Shown: piece by piece, positions 63,710 through 64,000 of the stretch
How the letters are laid out: the number at the start of each line of letters is the position of its first letter
How positions within the stretch are numbered: the first letter of the stretch is position 1
Origin: Hahella ganghwensis DSM 17046
Lineage (GTDB): Bacteria; Pseudomonadota; Gammaproteobacteria; Pseudomonadales; Oleiphilaceae
Direction: 5' to 3'
NCBI RefSeq assembly: GCF_000376785.1
Contig: NZ_AQXX01000125.1
Span: 46,737 to 110,736, forward strand
Length of the DNA stretch: 64,000 bases
Made by a program: the position numbers and the translations under genes
The notes under the pieces: generated by a model
The model's input: the letters and a program-made list of their open reading frames with translations, nothing else
Told to the model about the DNA's origin: nothing
The model's database searches: none

Positions 63710-64000
63710 TAAAAAAGCCCGACATCCGCCGCAATGCTGTTCACTTAAGAGGAGCAGCATTGCGATCTACTGGATATCGGGTCTTTGATATCTTAACCGT
63801 CCGAGGTGTCGTAGGCCTCGGACGCCTCTCCAAAAACAGACTACTAATTCCCGATCTTAACTCTGACAAGCGCCGACCTGTTCCAGATATCGGATTGGAA
63901 GCCGCCATCACAATTAACTGAACAGCAATATAATCACACACTGGTTTGAAGCGAATGTCAGACGGGGCTCGATCAAAGCTTACCGCCGCAATCGATGCTT
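63710..64000 (-). mobile_element. 3' end of a probable IS4-family insertion sequence (runs off the window)
   Basis: The region past iscR ends with a transposase C-terminus whose stop lies in CTTAAGTGAACAGCATTG, a terminal sequence I associate with IS4-type elements. GCAATGCTG and CAGCATTGC, with an outer CCCGACATCC/GGATATCGGG pair, make a long terminal hairpin (63711-63796) with an A-run outside. The exact boundary cannot be fixed from one end; it lies between about 63700 and 63740. Confidence 0.6.
63741..64000 (-). CDS. IS4-family-type transposase, C-terminal fragment (partial)
   Basis: The frame is open without stops from base 64000 to TGA at 63741, giving 86 visible residues that end PRTVKISKTRYPVDRNAAPLK. 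That basic tail, with TGRRLSELRS before it, is as I recall the shared C-terminus of many marine IS4-family transposases. The start and catalytic DDE residues lie outside the window, so intactness cannot be judged. It is transcribed towards iscR. Confidence 0.6.
   Translation of the reverse strand, partial: ASIAAVSFDRAPSDIRFKPVCDYIAVQLIVMAASNPISGTGRRLSELRSGISSLFLERRPRPTTPRTVKISKTRYPVDRNAAPLK

Noticed and set aside
1..64000. CRISPR array, rRNA genes, prophage or integrative element
   Set aside because: No regularly spaced direct repeats, no rRNA motifs, and no integrase or phage structural genes were seen; mobile DNA is limited to one MITE and one IS edge.

Overview
The window looks like the chromosome of a marine-type gammaproteobacterium. 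The evidence is the canonical order iscR-iscS ... ndk-rlmN-pilW-rodZ-ispG-hisS-yfgM-bamB-der, a tamA-tamB outer-membrane assembly pair, ackA-pta, cmoA-cmoB and IscR with the family's three cysteines. I cannot name the genus from sequence alone. Base composition looks balanced and fairly even, apart from AT-rich intergenic stretches.

Layout. 1-6.7 kb: a truncated msrA, an LpxH-like phosphoesterase, a receiver/coiled-coil protein with a C-terminal membrane tail, and a secreted beta-helix/diheme cytochrome fusion with a consensus CRP-like site and a divergent TetR regulator. 7-12.7 kb: an exported SGNH hydrolase, a cadmium/lead-type MerR regulator with its target CDF-like efflux protein and a textbook MerR promoter, three solute-binding-protein genes in tandem (no permease), and a DoxX-like protein. 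13-23.5 kb: the most unusual block. It holds an AfsA (A-factor synthase) hotdog protein, an exported aldonolactone-oxidase-type flavoenzyme, two exported proteins of unknown function, a LysR regulator, a HAD phosphatase, an exported SMP-30-like lactonase propeller, an FAD monooxygenase, an MDR reductase and a SnoaL-like protein. I read this as a candidate butenolide/butyrolactone-type pathway; that is inference.

23.5-32.4 kb is an RNA-modification and translation neighbourhood. asnS is followed by cmoA, cmoB and cmoM, which give the complete cmo5U to mcmo5U wobble-uridine route, and then by an operon of a flavin reductase-like gene, rsmC, an RluA-type synthase and an unusual miaA. A 285-bp MITE with CTAG flanks lies between asnS and cmoA. 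33-45 kb holds a chalcone-isomerase-like protein, a 40-residue membrane protein, tamB-tamA, small conserved genes, a beta carbonic anhydrase, tRNA-Glu with a duplicated terminator, an EAL-HDOD protein and tatD. 46-52 kb carries a PAS-GGDEF-EAL protein and ackA-pta.

52-63.7 kb is the conserved der-to-iscR series, all on the minus strand. The isc segment is reduced: iscS runs straight into ndk with no iscU, iscA, hscBA or fdx, and IscS lacks the usual C-terminal tail. The right edge cuts into the 3' end of a probable IS4-family element upstream of iscR. I found no rRNA genes, CRISPR arrays or prophage genes. All start choices are by eye, from ribosome-binding sites and family alignment.
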